Shown here: positions 36,494 to 47,937 of the stretch, one piece after another
How positions within the stretch are numbered: position 1 is the first letter of the stretch
How the letters are laid out: each line of letters starts with the position of its first letter
Source: Gymnopilus junonius
Taxonomy: Eukaryota > Basidiomycota > Agaricomycetes > Agaricales > Galerinaceae
DNA: 64,000 nt
Direction: 5' to 3'
NCBI GenBank assembly: GCA_015501075.1
Contig: JADNYJ010000038.1
Coordinates: 124,001 to 188,000, forward strand
Notes under the pieces: model-generated
What the model saw: the letters and a program-made list of their open reading frames with translations, nothing else
Told to the model about the DNA's origin: nothing
Database searches by the model: none
Made by a program: the position numbers and the translations under genes

Positions 36494-38390
36494 TCACATG
36501 TCTTCCATGACGACGTCGTCCCTCACCTCATTGTTTTCTTGTGCCAGTTTGGCAATCGCTCGAGCCTGCTCTTCCATCTTCAGTTTCATCTCCCTTATCA
36601 ATGCCCCTTCTTGCGTTTCCGTCGACGAGTCCATGCTTTCTGCACTCAATTTCTGCCGCTTAAACTCCCTTCCAATGCCCATATCCTGAAGCATCTCGCC
36701 TCCTGGAGTGTTCTTTGCATTGTTGTCCTCTCTCTTGCGCTTATTCGTGCTCCGATCGACAATGCTGCCTGCTCTGCCTCGTTTCTGATGCACCGTAGTA
36801 CCACCTGCACGCGATTGTCAACGACCTTCGTCACTTCCTCCACGAATACATTTATCGCATCACTCCACATCTTTTGGCACGTAGCATTGTTCTTTTCGAT
36901 GCGATTCTTGCACTCTGTTTGCGCCAGGAGAGAGAGTGCCATCTGTGGTGCGACTGCACTGCCGGCCGAGCTTGTTATACTTTTCAGCGTAGCGGAGATA
37001 TTCTTGTAGGTTTCGATCTTTGACTCTTCTTTCTTCTGTACTTCGCTCAGTTGGTCTGTCTCTCTGGAAATACTACATGTACGACATAGTTTGGTTACTA
37101 GCATCAACGTATTAGGTGCAGAATCTTACCTGGCAAGGCCCTGAAAAAGTCGGACGACCTTGTCTGAATTTTGGACATTGACAGTTACTGGGATTGTCTT
37201 CGGCGAAGCATCTGGTTTCTCAGTGGGCCGTTCCTTAGAAGCGTGTCCTGTCTCGGAAAAAGAAGGCTTCGCGGGCTTCTTTATTTCTTCTGTGATATTC
37301 CTTGTGCGAGTCTGTAGGTGCAAAATGTTAATATAGGTCATTAAAAAGCTCCGAAATCCTACGTACGTTTTCTCCCATCCGCACGAATTCCTGACGTCGA
37401 GAATTCTCCACGACCGGCTTGTTCCTAGAAGAGCGAAAATTATACTTGGGGTACATATTTCTTCAAATAACCCTACCTCTCCATAGGAGTCGGGGTATCC
37501 TGAAATAAAGACCTATCGCGGTCAGGAGTCCCGGACCTCTTTCTATACTTTAGTCCAAGAGATCCTTTAGAGGGTTTACGGCCCTCTTGGGTGCGACTAT
37601 TCGAGGATAACTCTTCTCTGTGGCTGCGAAGGAACAGATCTGCCTGAGGAGCCAAGGGGGCTGACCTATACGTCTTTTTAGCCGTGTTGCGCCCTGAAGT
37701 GATTAAGCGTCAACGACACGCGTCCACGCGTATTTTATGGCGATCTCAAGCAGACAGCAATTTGTCGAAAACAAAATACCTTAGCGGGGACTTACTTGAC
37801 CATTCAAAATCACTTGGATGTAGGAAGCTACAGAGCGCGTTGGGGATTTGGGAAGGCAGAAAAAAAAGGACGCAACTCTACCTGCAATCACTACCCTTGG
37901 TGCAAGGACTTAGGGGCTTGCCAGAGTGCGCGTCAAAGTGCTAAGGAGAAAGAGCTAAGCTGATTTTGTGTATCAGAGGAACCAGACCGACGCGACAGGC
38001 GACTTTCTTGTACGGGGCCTTTGAATTTGACATTATCGTTAAGCGTACTAGGCGGGAATCCTGGTGATTGGATAGAACCTGATTGAAGGACAGAGTTGAC
38101 CCCGATTTGCCTCCGCGTGCCTGTTACGTAATTAATGCACTTTAAATAAGGTTAGGCATGTGAATCTCGGGCCGGAGATGCTCTTCTCTGTTCCTTTCCA
38201 ATTGGCTGTATTTCCGACTCTGAGATTGTAAGCTCGTTGATGTAAGGAATATCTCAAATGTATCCTTCTTTATTCCTATTTTTCTACTACAGAAGAACGA
38301 GGTAATCTCTGACCGAGTTCTATCCAAGTTATAACTCGGAGCCAACCAAATAGCTTCACGAGGGATGACTCTGCTCCGAGAACGCACCAT
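36494..38390 (-). CDS. Coiled-coil, Ser/Lys-rich protein of unknown function
   Basis: A reconstructed multi-exon gene. Exon 1 (ATG 38390, MVRSRSRVIPREAIWLAPSY) appears to splice at an acceptor near 38123 to RRQIGVNSVLQSGSIQSPGF. Later exons give FLRSHREELSSNSR, TRNITEEIKKPAKPSFSE, VNVQNSDKVVRLFQGLAR, SISRETDQLSEVQKKEESKI, ISATLKSITSSAGSAVAPQMA and VFVEEVTK, which splices over about 41 bp to KRGRAGSIVDRSTNKRKRED. The end is a coiled coil (LIREMKLKMEEQARAIAKL) and an acidic C-terminus at 36494. Basic KRKR and KRQK patches suggest a nucleus-located protein. The region 37680-37960 between exons is unclear: two candidate coding frames meet at an unexplained stop near 37942. No family recognised. 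Confidence 0.55.
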
Positions 38391-38499
38391 TCGAGCTGGA
38401 TTTAAATAAGCCTGATGATACCTGTCTCTAGTGCTTCCTTACTTCCTCGTTGTTCCATCTCTGTTTTTCTGGGCGGCTCTGTCCGCTAGTTTTATATAC
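38391..38499. promoter_or_regulatory. Shared promoter region, unknown gene/hydrolase
   Basis: 109 bp between divergent start codons, if the 38390 start of the minus-strand gene is right. AT-rich element tttaaataa at about 38401. Confidence 0.4.
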
Positions 38500-40276
38500 A
38501 TGGGTGCTCTTCTCAGCCTTGCCAGTCTTGCCTTCATGGGTGCCATCCTCTCCGTCGCCAGTAAAGCGTACTCCCATTATTACCCCACCATCCACTTCGC
38601 ATCAAAGCCTGCTCTTCTCAAGGTCAGAAAGCATGACGGTTCAAATGAGGTCGAAGAGGTCTCCATCAAGGCCTTGTTGGAAACCAAGTGTCCGAGCCTC
38701 TGGAGCGAATTCCGTCCTCTATGGTGGCTATTCAAGTATGCATCTCTATACTTCGTCTTATCATCTCTCACTTAAATCCTTCACAGTGGGCATTTGCAGA
38801 CTATTTATTGTGTAATGGGTGATTTCTCAAAGAACGATCTCATGTGGTATCATCGGTATGCTCAACTTGTGCCCGTCTGTATTCTCAAATGCTTACTCAC
38901 ACTTGGCAGGGTATTCCTACGGTTGACGGACGGTGGTACTCTGTACGTTTTGATTCAACGTCCTCTCAAGACCTAAATTAAGCATGTGTGTTGCGCTGCA
39001 GTGGCGTTGACTTTGCTCCTGCCGATCTATCCAAGGTCAAGAAGGATGCCCCAATCATTGTCGTTCAGCACGGTTTGACAGGAGGTAAGTACCGTTATGC
39101 ACAGCGTCTGCCCGTTCCCTTCCTTATCCATTTGACAGGATCCTATGAACCGTACGTGCGGGCCATCCTAAGCAGAGCCTGTGCCCCTGTCGAGGAAGGT
39201 GGATTGGGATATCGAGCAGCCGTGATAAATTTCCGTGGATGTGCGTTATACCTTTATTCTTTTTAGTGTATGGACCCTCACTCAAATATCTTAGGCGCTG
39301 GAGTGCCGATCACCAGTCCTCTATTATATTCTGCAGGGCACACCGACGATACCCGCCAGGCATTGATGTATATCGCCCAAGAATACCCAGACGCCCCACT
39401 TCTCGGTCTCGGCTTTTCATTAGGCGCCAATGTTTTGACGAGATACCTGGGCGAAGAAGGAACCTTGAGCAGAGTCCATTCCGCTATCATGCTTGGATGC
39501 GTTAGTCCTCGTCTTTTTGTGTGTTATCAGTCATCTGACCTTCGCCATCGAGCAGCCTTGGGACTTGAGACAAAATAATCATGGGTATGTTCGTGCCTAT
39601 ATCTAATTCTCTTATGTATCCTAACGGCATGCAAAGTCTACTTAATTCGTTCAGTGGAAAACACATCTACTCGAAAGGGATGGGAGGTAATCTCCTGAGA
39701 CTTGTGAAACGGCATCTGAAGTCTTTAATCAAAGACCCTGACCACCAAGTAGCAAAGGCTGCATTTGAAACACTCAAATTGAACAATCCAACCCTCGAGA
39801 AGTTTGACGACACGTTCACTAGGATTGCAGGCGGGCCATCACCCCATTTCCCCTTCCCAGATGCTGATGCATACTATGTTTGGGGCTCCAGTCATAATAT
39901 GGTAGGCAAAATCACAGTTCCGTTCCTTGCAATCAACGCCGCGGACGATCCTGTTGTGCGGCACGTACCCATGGATGGCGGAGGAAACGGTCTAGTTGTC
40001 ATGGAACTCACGAAGGGTGGAGGCCACCTCGGATGGTTCCAAGCAGGGCCTGGTTATGTTGATCGTTGGACAACGAAACCTGTTTTGGAGTGGCTAAAAC
40101 TCATGGGGCAAGACTACGTACGTGATCCGACTCAGAAGGGACTGCGCATCTATGTGGATGAAGATGGGTTTTTCCGAGAAGAGGGAAGAAAGGAAGATCT
40201 TGGTTATAAGGTTATCGAAGGTGGGGGTTTAATAGACGGGAATGGGGGGGAAGACGGTATGCTTCAAGGGTTGTAA
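38500..40276 (+). CDS. Alpha/beta hydrolase, Eht1/Eeb1/YMR210W (YheT) family
   Basis: The yeast homologues Eht1 and Eeb1 make and hydrolyse medium-chain ethyl esters; YMR210W is a monoacylglycerol lipase. The start ATG at 38500 opens a hydrophobic N-terminal segment (ALLSLASLAFMGAILSVA), a likely membrane anchor. Further pieces: SLWSEFRPLWWLF joined to NGHLQTIYC-like sequence, APIIVVQHGLTGGS, AAVINFRGCAG, the nucleophile elbow GLGFSLGANVLTRYLG, PFLAINAADDPVV (acid) and GGGHLGWF (histidine). The triad Ser/Asp/His is therefore present. Six introns inferred; stop TAA 40274-40276. Convergent with RWDD1 (104 bp apart). Confidence 0.88.
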
Positions 40277-40380
40277 ATGAGAACTACATGTACCTTGCAG
40301 CATGGCCAAGGGAAAGATTAGAGCATAGATCGTAATAGTAAGGATTTTGCAAAATATAGAATGTATACCATCCTCAATCA

Positions 40381-41419
40381 CTATCGCTGAATGTAAGTCC
40401 TTCTTCGCCTTCTTCCTCTTCGTTATTCGTTCTGTCATATTGACTGATGTCGACCGAGACCGCACCCTCTTCTTCAAGCGTTTCATCCTCCAAATCTTTG
40501 TTGCGTTCAAATAGTTGTCTACCTACAGACGAACAAACAGGTTAATGCGGAACACGAAAGCCATGAAGATGAGCAACCTGATAATCTTGCTTGAGATCTC
40601 TTCCATTCTTCCCTCTCTTTTGGAGTCAGGGCCTTGAGCCTCTCATCTTCCTCTCGCCCCTTCTTCGAGGCCATTTCCTTGTCGAATTTAGCTTTCCAGG
40701 CCTTGAACGACTCCACTGTTACAGGTGTACCACGCGTACGTTTTTCCTCTTCCTAATTTGGAGGATAACGTTAGCATCGGCGATACATCGACCTGGACGT
40801 ACCTCCAGAGCCAGCCGCTCCTTTTCAGCCTCCATTCTTCTGTTCTCCTCTATTTTTGCTCGGACAAGATTGGAGAGTGTTTCTCGAAGGTGGGATACCA
40901 GAGTAAATGTCATTGCCATTCCGATGTTCTCCTCTCCCTTTACGGAAAGATGTCAAGGGATTTGGGAAGATGGGAGTGGGTGCTTACCACTCGTCGTAGG
41001 TCCGTCAGAAGATCATCCAAATCTCTTTCTGTAATATTCTCGTCATCGTGTTTCAGCGACAGATCTGGAAGTTCATCCGGGTATGCATCGTTGTAGTGAA
41101 CGCATAGCGTCACTTGGACTGTATATTGCGAACACTTGCGTCGGTGATCTTTAGGATCGAGCTTGGAAAAAAGACAGCCGTACCGTTTTCGGCACCATCT
41201 GGGATATCATCTGCCTCAGCTTCTATTTCAATATCACTTTCAGAGATTCCTTCACAGCGGGATGAGCTTTATGGTTCGTGGTTAAAGCTTGTCTACAGTA
41301 CAGACTCTGGATCTCTGTTGGGTAAATTGATTCCAGGACCTAACATGGACTGAGTGAGCACGAAGGAGAAACGTTTTAGCTTTACTGACTTCAAATTCCT
41401 CGAGGAGCGCTTCCGACAT
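40381..41419 (-). CDS. GIR2: RWD-domain protein, RWDD1/Gir2 homologue
   Basis: Gir2/RWDD1 (DFRP2) binds and stabilises the DRG2/Rbg2 GTPase, and competes with Gcn2 for Gcn1, so it sits in translation control. Start ATG at 41419 gives MSEALLEEFE, spliced to VLESIYPTE (the canonical YPxE of RWD), then ISESDIEIEAEADDIPDG, PDELPDLSLKHDDENIT, NIGMAMTFTLVSHLRETLSNL, a charged helix, TPVTVESFKAWKAKFDKEM, LTPKEREEW and SGRQLFERNKDLEDE, with an acidic end (NNEEEEGEEG) and stop at 40381. The order is RWD domain followed by the DFRP C-terminal region, as in the family. Six or more introns. Confidence 0.88.
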
Positions 41420-41538
41420 TTTTGTGGGTCATATAAAGAGACGTCAAGTGAATATCTTACCGAGTAAGTACAAGTCACATGATACGGAAAAGCTTTTTGC
41501 TGTTCGAACTTGATCTGAATTCTGAACGCATCGAGGAA
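41420..41538. promoter_or_regulatory. Shared promoter region RWDD1/bS21m
   Basis: 119 bp between divergent start codons. An in-frame upstream ATG at about 41479 for the mitoribosomal gene would shorten it further. Confidence 0.5.
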
Positions 41539-42179
41539 ATGCAAAGACTAGCCCAAATTCTGCCTGCTTCTGCTCTACGTTTTTCTCGCTCTTATTTTAC
41601 CTGTCCAAGACCGAATTTACATGCACCTGCTTGCTCTACTGTCTGGCAGAGAAATGTGCGCTTTCTATCCTCAACTACCGAGCACGAAGAACTGCACCCG
41701 GTGATGAAACCTGTTGATGATGCTGCTGCCAAACCCTTGAAATATGCAGAGGACAGATGGCTGGAAAGGTCCAAAAAAGCCCTTGAGGAGGTGCAATCTA
41801 GGCCACCCGCTGATCCGTATGCAGGCAAGTCGTTGCATCTCATTACTACGCCCATCGCAGCCTTGTTCTAACTTCCGCATAAGGTCGAAGTGTCTCCAAT
41901 AATTCCGAAAGGCAGGTTGCCAACTCACTCAGACATTTGGAAGCCATCCTCGCCCGTAATAAGGTTCGGCAACAACTCCGTTTAACGGAAAGGCACGAGA
42001 AGAAAGGAGTGAAGCGTCGTAGGTTGAGCAGTGAAAGGTGGAGAAAGCGCTTTGCGGATGAGGTGCGCCAAACTTTTAATTTCCCTGCTCCGTGTCTGAA
42101 GTCTGAATCCCTGCTTCACCTACCTTAGGTGCGGAAAAAGGTTCAACTGGTCATGAAAATTCGGGATCGTGGGGCATGA
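41539..42179 (+). CDS. MRP21: Mitochondrial ribosomal protein bS21m
   Basis: Small-subunit mitoribosomal protein of the bS21 family. The start ATG at 41539 gives MQRLAQILPASALRFSRSYF, a basic, amphipathic N-terminus typical of a mitochondrial targeting signal. A linker follows, then the conserved C-terminal block RSVSNNSERQVANSLRHLE, ILARNKVRQQLRLTERHEKK, RRRLSSERWRKRFADE and VRKKVQLVMKIRDRGA; TGA at 42177-42179. Intron 1 (41825-41883, 59 bp) begins GCAAGT instead of GT and is the only way to join YAG to RSVSNN in frame. Intron 2 (donor GTGCGC) joins ADE to VRKK. Confidence 0.9.
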
Positions 42180-43569
42180 TGACTCCACCTATCCTCGGAA
42201 GGTTCTTGTAAGCCAGCGAAAGCTGTGCATTGTTTAGGGCTTCAACTTACTGCTCTTTACGTTCCGGCGTGTGTTTGCCTTCGCTTCAGGCTCCGGAAGT
42301 CGGATCCTGTTAGAATCTATACTCTCTTTAATAGGTGAAATGAAAGCCTCTTTCTCCACAGTGGACAGGCCTATCTATCAAATGAATCAAGTCTAAACAT
42401 TGGTCGTTTCGTTCCTCTTCACCCTGACAGTCCCTGAGCAGAATCTCGAACTCAGGGAATCAAAGTATATTCACCACGACAGTGATTACTAACAGGACTT
42501 GAAGTGAGCTTCTTGATGCATGCTGAATTTATGTTTGAACAGGTGGAAATAGGGAGGAACCTCGAGTAATACAGCTCCTTGATTTAGTCCTCCCCGCTGC
42601 ACCATGAAGAAGGCCACGCGCTGAAAAGGATAGACGTCACAGATATTGCCGTGTTCCAAGGAAACCCTCATACTATGATTAGACTGCCGCTTCAAATCGG
42701 AGGACTCCGATGCCTCACGACTTTATGTGTGGTCACCTTCTAGAACGAGGCAGCATGCAGCCTTCACGACTCCTGATGCTTAAATTTGAGTTCTTCTTAT
42801 GACGGTGGCAATCCTCTTCTCCCTTGTAGGCCCTCCCACCAGTCCTCCTGCTATACATCACAATGTGCCATAACGTAGGTCTTGTGGTTGCAGTCACTCC
42901 GTACATCCACTTATCCAAGCGGTTGAACAGGTAGTTGACGGACGATATCATTCCCTTTGCGGACATTTCTACGCCATGGCCACCCAAAAACAAGATTGTC
43001 TTCGCACGAATTGTGTATTTAGTGAACGACATACTCCTGGTTCGCCCATTTGCAGTCGCACGTCTTCATTTTCTGACCTCTTACCGAATAATAGGATGCA
43101 CGTCAATGACATGTAATCGCATGATGGCACCTCCAGCTCGGAACCCAATAAGGCTCAGCCAAACAGTCTGCGCTGAATGTAATCTTCGGTCTAGAGGGAA
43201 GGTGGGGCCTAAAGGTGGATCGATCGCTGTGCAAGGACGGTAGTGAGGGTTAGTGTAGTACGTCTATCCTGGATCGGCCGAACCCGCACAAAAACATGAT
43301 CCCTGATCATGAAGAGTACTCCTAGTGTATATTTAATCGTTCTGCAGATATTTATGCTATCGGATAAAAATCCGGCCTCCCGTTGATTAAGTTTAACAAG
43401 AGATCCTGCTTTGGTAATTACCGAATGTACAAACAGTTGCCATTTGTAGAGTGTGTTGTTAACGTTCTTGTTCGTAGGTTACGTTGCTCAGCACTACAAG
43501 GCTACCCTTGTATAAGTTTTGCTTCTTGTTCTTCCCTGTTGATCTCCACGGTAACCTGAGCATCTTATA
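42180..43569. other. Gene-poor stretch
   Basis: About 1.4 kb without a gene I can support. A 99-codon minus frame at 42733-43032 and short frames around 43100-43250 have no recognisable motif and no consistent splice partners. No repeat was recognised. Confidence 0.45.
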
Positions 43570-45295
43570 ATGTCCCAACTTCCAGTCTTACGCCATTATT
43601 CTCTCTTCCTCAATATCTGTTTAATCTATGGGACGAACAGCACAAGACTTCGATACCTACGCCAACATGGATTTGCGCAGATATCTCAAAAGATTTGTGC
43701 TACCTGAACCCTCACTATCAAGCATCCCCTTCTCCCATCTGAATAGGGACCATGATCATTATGGGGAAAGTCATGAAAATGATTATCTTTCTGTACAGCA
43801 CAAGAAGTCGCGCATACTGGAGGTTATATCCTCGTTCGAGATGGCAAAACGACCCGTCAAGGAGTGTAAGTTGTTCTTACTTCTTAGAATTTTGGTCATG
43901 GAATATTTCATTTGGCTGCCTTCGTAGGGCTCGATTTGCACATACCCGTGAAGCCTAGATTCCTAACCAACCGAAAGAAGATGAACGATACAATATTCCA
44001 ACTTTATCTGAAGACTTTTGGGCAGAAGTTCCGAGTGACATCAATGAGTAATGCGTCTTTTCAACCTGAAAACTCGCCGAGGCTCATTTTATACGTTTAT
44101 GTGCAGAATGGAGGTGTGGCTATGCCTTCCTCTTGTCACTGCAACTCGCGTTCTGCATTCTACATATCACGATGCGCAGTGTTCGTCGTTTATTCGTCCA
44201 GCCGCTGACGACCATGACAACTCCCTCTTTCGTTACGTTGCCTGGGCCACAAATGAGCAGGATGAACGCGAAGAAAATGTTTCACTCATTGTTGCGTATC
44301 AGACTCCTTATACTCTTACCCACCAAGATTTGAAAGAATTTGTATCCTGCAAAAATGTGAGCCCAAAAAAATAAAGCAGTCACCTCGATCGTTCATCGTC
44401 ATCTCGAATCAGTACCCGAATTTCGATGCACACAGCAAAGACAAACTGCCGGCGAAATACAGACTATGGGGGAAGGTGAGCGAGGAAGTTAGCGAATTGC
44501 AGCCTTGCCTCATTCGTATCGCAGGTATGGGACACCTGCAAGGCACGACAATGTGATTATTTTGTGCTTACAAACTACTCGCACTGGGTGTTCGGTTTCC
44601 TTTCTAAAGGTAAGAAAGACATTTCGTGCTGCGATTCATAAAAGGTCCACAGCTAATTTCCGGCTATCGAGAGAGAACAGGAGCCTTTGTTTCCGACATA
44701 TTGGGATGCAAACGTACCCCTACCATCCTCGAAGTCCTGACTTACTGGTTGGCATCGTCTCTGGAAGTAGAAGGCACTTTAAAGCGTCCAAAGGTAAACG
44801 TCATCGTACCAAACATTCTATCAACACACGTCGCTCCTCTGCTCTGTAAATCATTAACATACTATAATGCCTGTGCAGATCTATGAACCCATCCGCCATG
44901 CAGATGCTAATATGGAAGAAATCACACAACAGAGAGTCCCCAGAGCGCCGAGGTTTGACTACACCTGGCCAGGTCAATATGAAGGTTTGTCTTCCTCAAA
45001 TATATGCATTTGAAAGAGCTAATGGCGTCCATGGGTGTCAAAAGAACCGGGGCAGGCAGCAATTGACGATCTGGGCTCCCTCCTTTCCGGAACAGAAAGT
45101 CTGAAATCGGTTCCCAGCGATCCAAATGTAATGAATTTTCATGTTCAGCAATGGCTTGCAAGATGCAGAACGGCAAATCACAAAAAACTTGACGAGGATG
45201 ATTTGTATGCTCCTCCAATGGTTGAATACGAGCTCGAGCGTCTGTCAGGTTTCACGCCTAACAGACCTGTTGGTCAATGGATGGTGGTATCGTAG
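43570..45295 (+). pseudogene. Frameshifted lineage-specific gene, unknown function
   Basis: Resembles a family of single-domain proteins I recall only from Agaricomycetes; no function known. Readable pieces: LPQYLFNLWDEQHK and IPTPTWICADISKD (frame 3); DHYGESHENDYLSV and KSRILEVISSFEMAKRPVKE (frame 2), spliced to LDLHIPVKPRFLTNRKKM (frame 1); NSPRLILYVYVQN, then VWLCLPLVTATRVLHSTYH (frame 2); VWDTCKARQCDYFVLTNYSHW; FVSDILGCKRTPTILEVLTYW; KIYEPIRHADAN; and PGQYEEPGQAAIDDLG, joined by a 55-bp intron to the end at 45295. Several frame changes are not explained by introns: near 43584, near 43740 (tgaat where TGG AAT is expected) and near 44108. Either the gene is broken or the sequence has small indels. 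An ATG at 43628 keeps one alternative N-terminus open. Confidence 0.55.
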
Positions 45296-45464
45296 CGTAA
45301 ATAAACGACAGATGCCTGATTGTAACTACGTATTGACTCTAAATTGTGGTCGGCGGCTACTATCGTCTGTGGGTTGTGTTAAAGGTGTATGACCGCCATG
45401 CGACGAACTTGGGGTTCTGCCAAGCACATCATGATAAGACGCATGTGAATTGAATTCTCCTAAG

Positions 45465-46691
45465 TTAATTAACATGGTCAACTGGGCTTGTGGAACGAAA
45501 AGACGCGGTCGGGGACTGCGTTGCGTGGGTGGAGGTACCTGGCGGAATATTTATGCCTTCCCACAAGGCGCGAAGGATGTACAGACTTACAGCAACGATG
45601 GCAGCAATGTAGGGATACGATACTTGATCCTGAGCGGAGTAAAATTCAAGAAGGATATCGAGCGCCTCTGCGAAAGAAGTATTAAAAGCCAACATCAGCT
45701 CAGAAACCCAAATAATGAAGAACCTGAAACTTGAAGAAGTTCTGCTTCATTCAAATTATAGCAGTCGATCGCGGCTCTAGATGCATCCGGAGAAGGTGGT
45801 TGATGAGATGGAGGGGTTGGAAGGGAAGTGGACGGTGCGGTGGCAGAAATGCGAGAGTCAAGCGAAGGTGAATTTGACCCATCGACAATCCGCTGGGAAA
45901 GGACGTAACATGCGACAGCTATAAGTCTAGGAGGGTACAAAATGCACAGAGGAGTTCTATACCTGTTAAAAAGGTTAAATTACGTATGACAAAGAGCTTG
46001 CCTTGACTTACGAATCATGAGCAAGGCTCCATGCATATTCGCGTAACTCCATGTCACTCGCCAACGATTCAAATAGATCCAAGAGCTCTGCATGGGCACT
46101 CTCTACGACAAAATCAAAGCAAAGAGCCTCTAATAGCACTTCCTCCGTCAGAAGGATCGCAGACTGACATAAGTCGACCTCCTGCAATCCGTGTGAACCC
46201 GGTGAACCAAAGATTGGATGTTGAATGCCCACCTTGCTGTCAGCTGGAATTGTCGAAATGTCAGCATTCTGGACCTTCGCCTGATATACTCTGGCCACGT
46301 CCCGGAGTTTCCGACCACATTCCTCGGTTTTAGTCGCTAAAAAGATACAGGATGCAGCTACATCCTATGATTTATCAGCATTGCACTAGGAAAAGTACGA
46401 GGATAAAATTAAAACACCTGACGGTGGAAATCTTCCATCGAATAACGCATGTAGAATCGATGGAACCAAGTGGCGGCGGTGCACATCGCAGACGTGGGCC
46501 TGCATGTGGAGTCAGCATTAAGCTGGAAAGATAGGGACAGAGACTAACAGGGCTAATGAAGAGCCAAGACGGAAGAGAAACTCGACACCCCTCGCTCTGT
46601 CGTACATCTCTTTCTCAAGGGAGCTGGTCGTTGGAGTCGTAGTCAAGGCATTGGGCGAGAAAATCCACTGCGAGGACGCATCTGTAGACAT
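45465..46691 (-). CDS. CTK2: Cyclin of the CTD kinase complex (CTK2-like)
   Basis: Cyclin partner of the CTDK-I/CDK12-type kinase that phosphorylates the RNA polymerase II C-terminal domain during elongation. Start ATG at 46691 gives MSTDASSQWIFSPNAL. The first cyclin box is split over exons: EMYDRARGVEFLFRLGSSLAL, ATWFHRFYMRYSMEDFHRQ, FLATKTEECGRKLRDVARVY, then EEVLLEALCFDFVVESAHAEL. The second cyclin box holds YPPRLIAVACYVLSQRIVDG, LNEAELLQ joined to EALDILLEFYSAQDQV and YPYIAAIVA. The tail VPPPTQRSPTASFRSTSP ends at 45465. ATKTEECxRKLRD is typical of K/L/CTK2 cyclins. About seven introns. Confidence 0.85.
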
Positions 46692-46803
46692 TTCGGTGTT
46701 AACGAGACCATTTGGCAGAAGAGAGAGCCATTAAAGGGACAACAAACACAATACAAACAACGTTACATACTTGGGTTACGTAATTTGATCGAAGCCGTTA
46801 TTT

Positions 46804-47459
46804 TTACCCCTTGCCATTGACACTTGTGAAGAGTTCCAGAGTGCATTCGTTCACATTACCTTTGTCTCCACAACACCCTGCAAATTCTACGATCACGGTC
46901 GCTATGTTCCAGGGTCCTTTGTACTTAGTTTCCCGTTGAAAAGATTTACTAAATCTCATCTCTCTTGGAGTTTCGAGAATTTTTGTTTTCCATCTGTTAT
47001 TCAGGACCAGACCATCCCGTTCGATTTTCATTCCGTTAATCTAGGCATTTCGACCCGGGCGCTGGACTTTTTACTACTGAACGTGGAAACTTGCTGTATT
47101 ATTGAGGAACTTTGAGACAGTTATCTGACAACATCCGGGTCGCACGATACCTCGAGGAAACCGGATAGACCACTTGTATATTACCCAATCCGAAGATGTT
47201 TTGAAGCTTATGATCCGATTGTGTTCTTCGTTCGTCACTGCAATTTGACCGACATAGGCACGATGAATCAACGACTGCAGATTACAAGGTGATACTATCC
47301 CTTGCACGGTCTATCCAGGATCCAGGAGAAAGTAAGTATCTTGCACATATCAAATTAGGTTTGCTCAGTGGTCCATGCACGGAGTCTCTGACCGCCCACC
47401 TGAGATGATAGGTCCTTCGACGTGTATTTTCTAATGTTGCCGATGCCTCCCGCTGTCAT
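46804..47459 (-). CDS. Small unrecognised protein (candidate gene)
   Basis: Three exons can be joined in frame. Exon 1 from ATG 47459 (MTAGGIGNIRKYTSKDLSSQ) has a GTGGGC donor. Exon 2 (TVQGIVSPCNLQSLIHRAYV to FLNNTASFH) starts after an acceptor at about 47309. Exon 3 (INGMKIERDGLVLNNRWKTK to LELFTSVNGKG) ends at 46804. Introns are about 92 and 43 bp. The protein would be about 170 residues with a Cys pair (GCCQ, GCCGDKGN) and beta-strand-rich composition, possibly a small lectin- or cupin-like fold, but no family is recognised. Codon use looks coding in all three pieces. The support is open frames plus consistent junction phases only. Confidence 0.42.
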
Positions 47460-47937
47460 TGTGGATCTCGGACATGTGGGTATGCAGACGAATTATTTCC
47501 CTCTTTTTTCGGGCTCTTCGATATAGATCCGGCGTATTTTCCGAAACCTGTGTTTGCCTCAGCTCGCATCAGAGCCTTCGATAGCAAAATAGGCCTTGGA
47601 CTCATGGTTTCCTTGCACACACATGCTTTCAGACAATTTTTTTTTTCAACTCCGGATGCCCACCGCGGAACGTCCTATCTTCTTTTTTATCTGATTCCGC
47701 ACTGCACAGCGATATGCTCATATGACTGCCATACGTTCAGAACACATGGGGTTAGCCACTCTCAAACCTGCCACTTTTGCTCATAGTTTTCATGTCGATG
47801 AAAAGAGAAAATACATCCGTGACAAGGCGTGTAGGCCTGCAGTTTTCACGTTCACGGACTGTTGATTATCAACTGAATTTACATTGCGAGAAGCTATTTA
47901 TCTGAAGTAACATCTGACATCATTATAGTGATATGGC

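Noticed and set aside
42733..43032. 99-codon minus frame MSFTKYTIRAK...
   Set aside because: Open and starts with ATG, but has no recognised motif, no splice partners I could join and no nearby family-like sequence. Not enough to call a gene.
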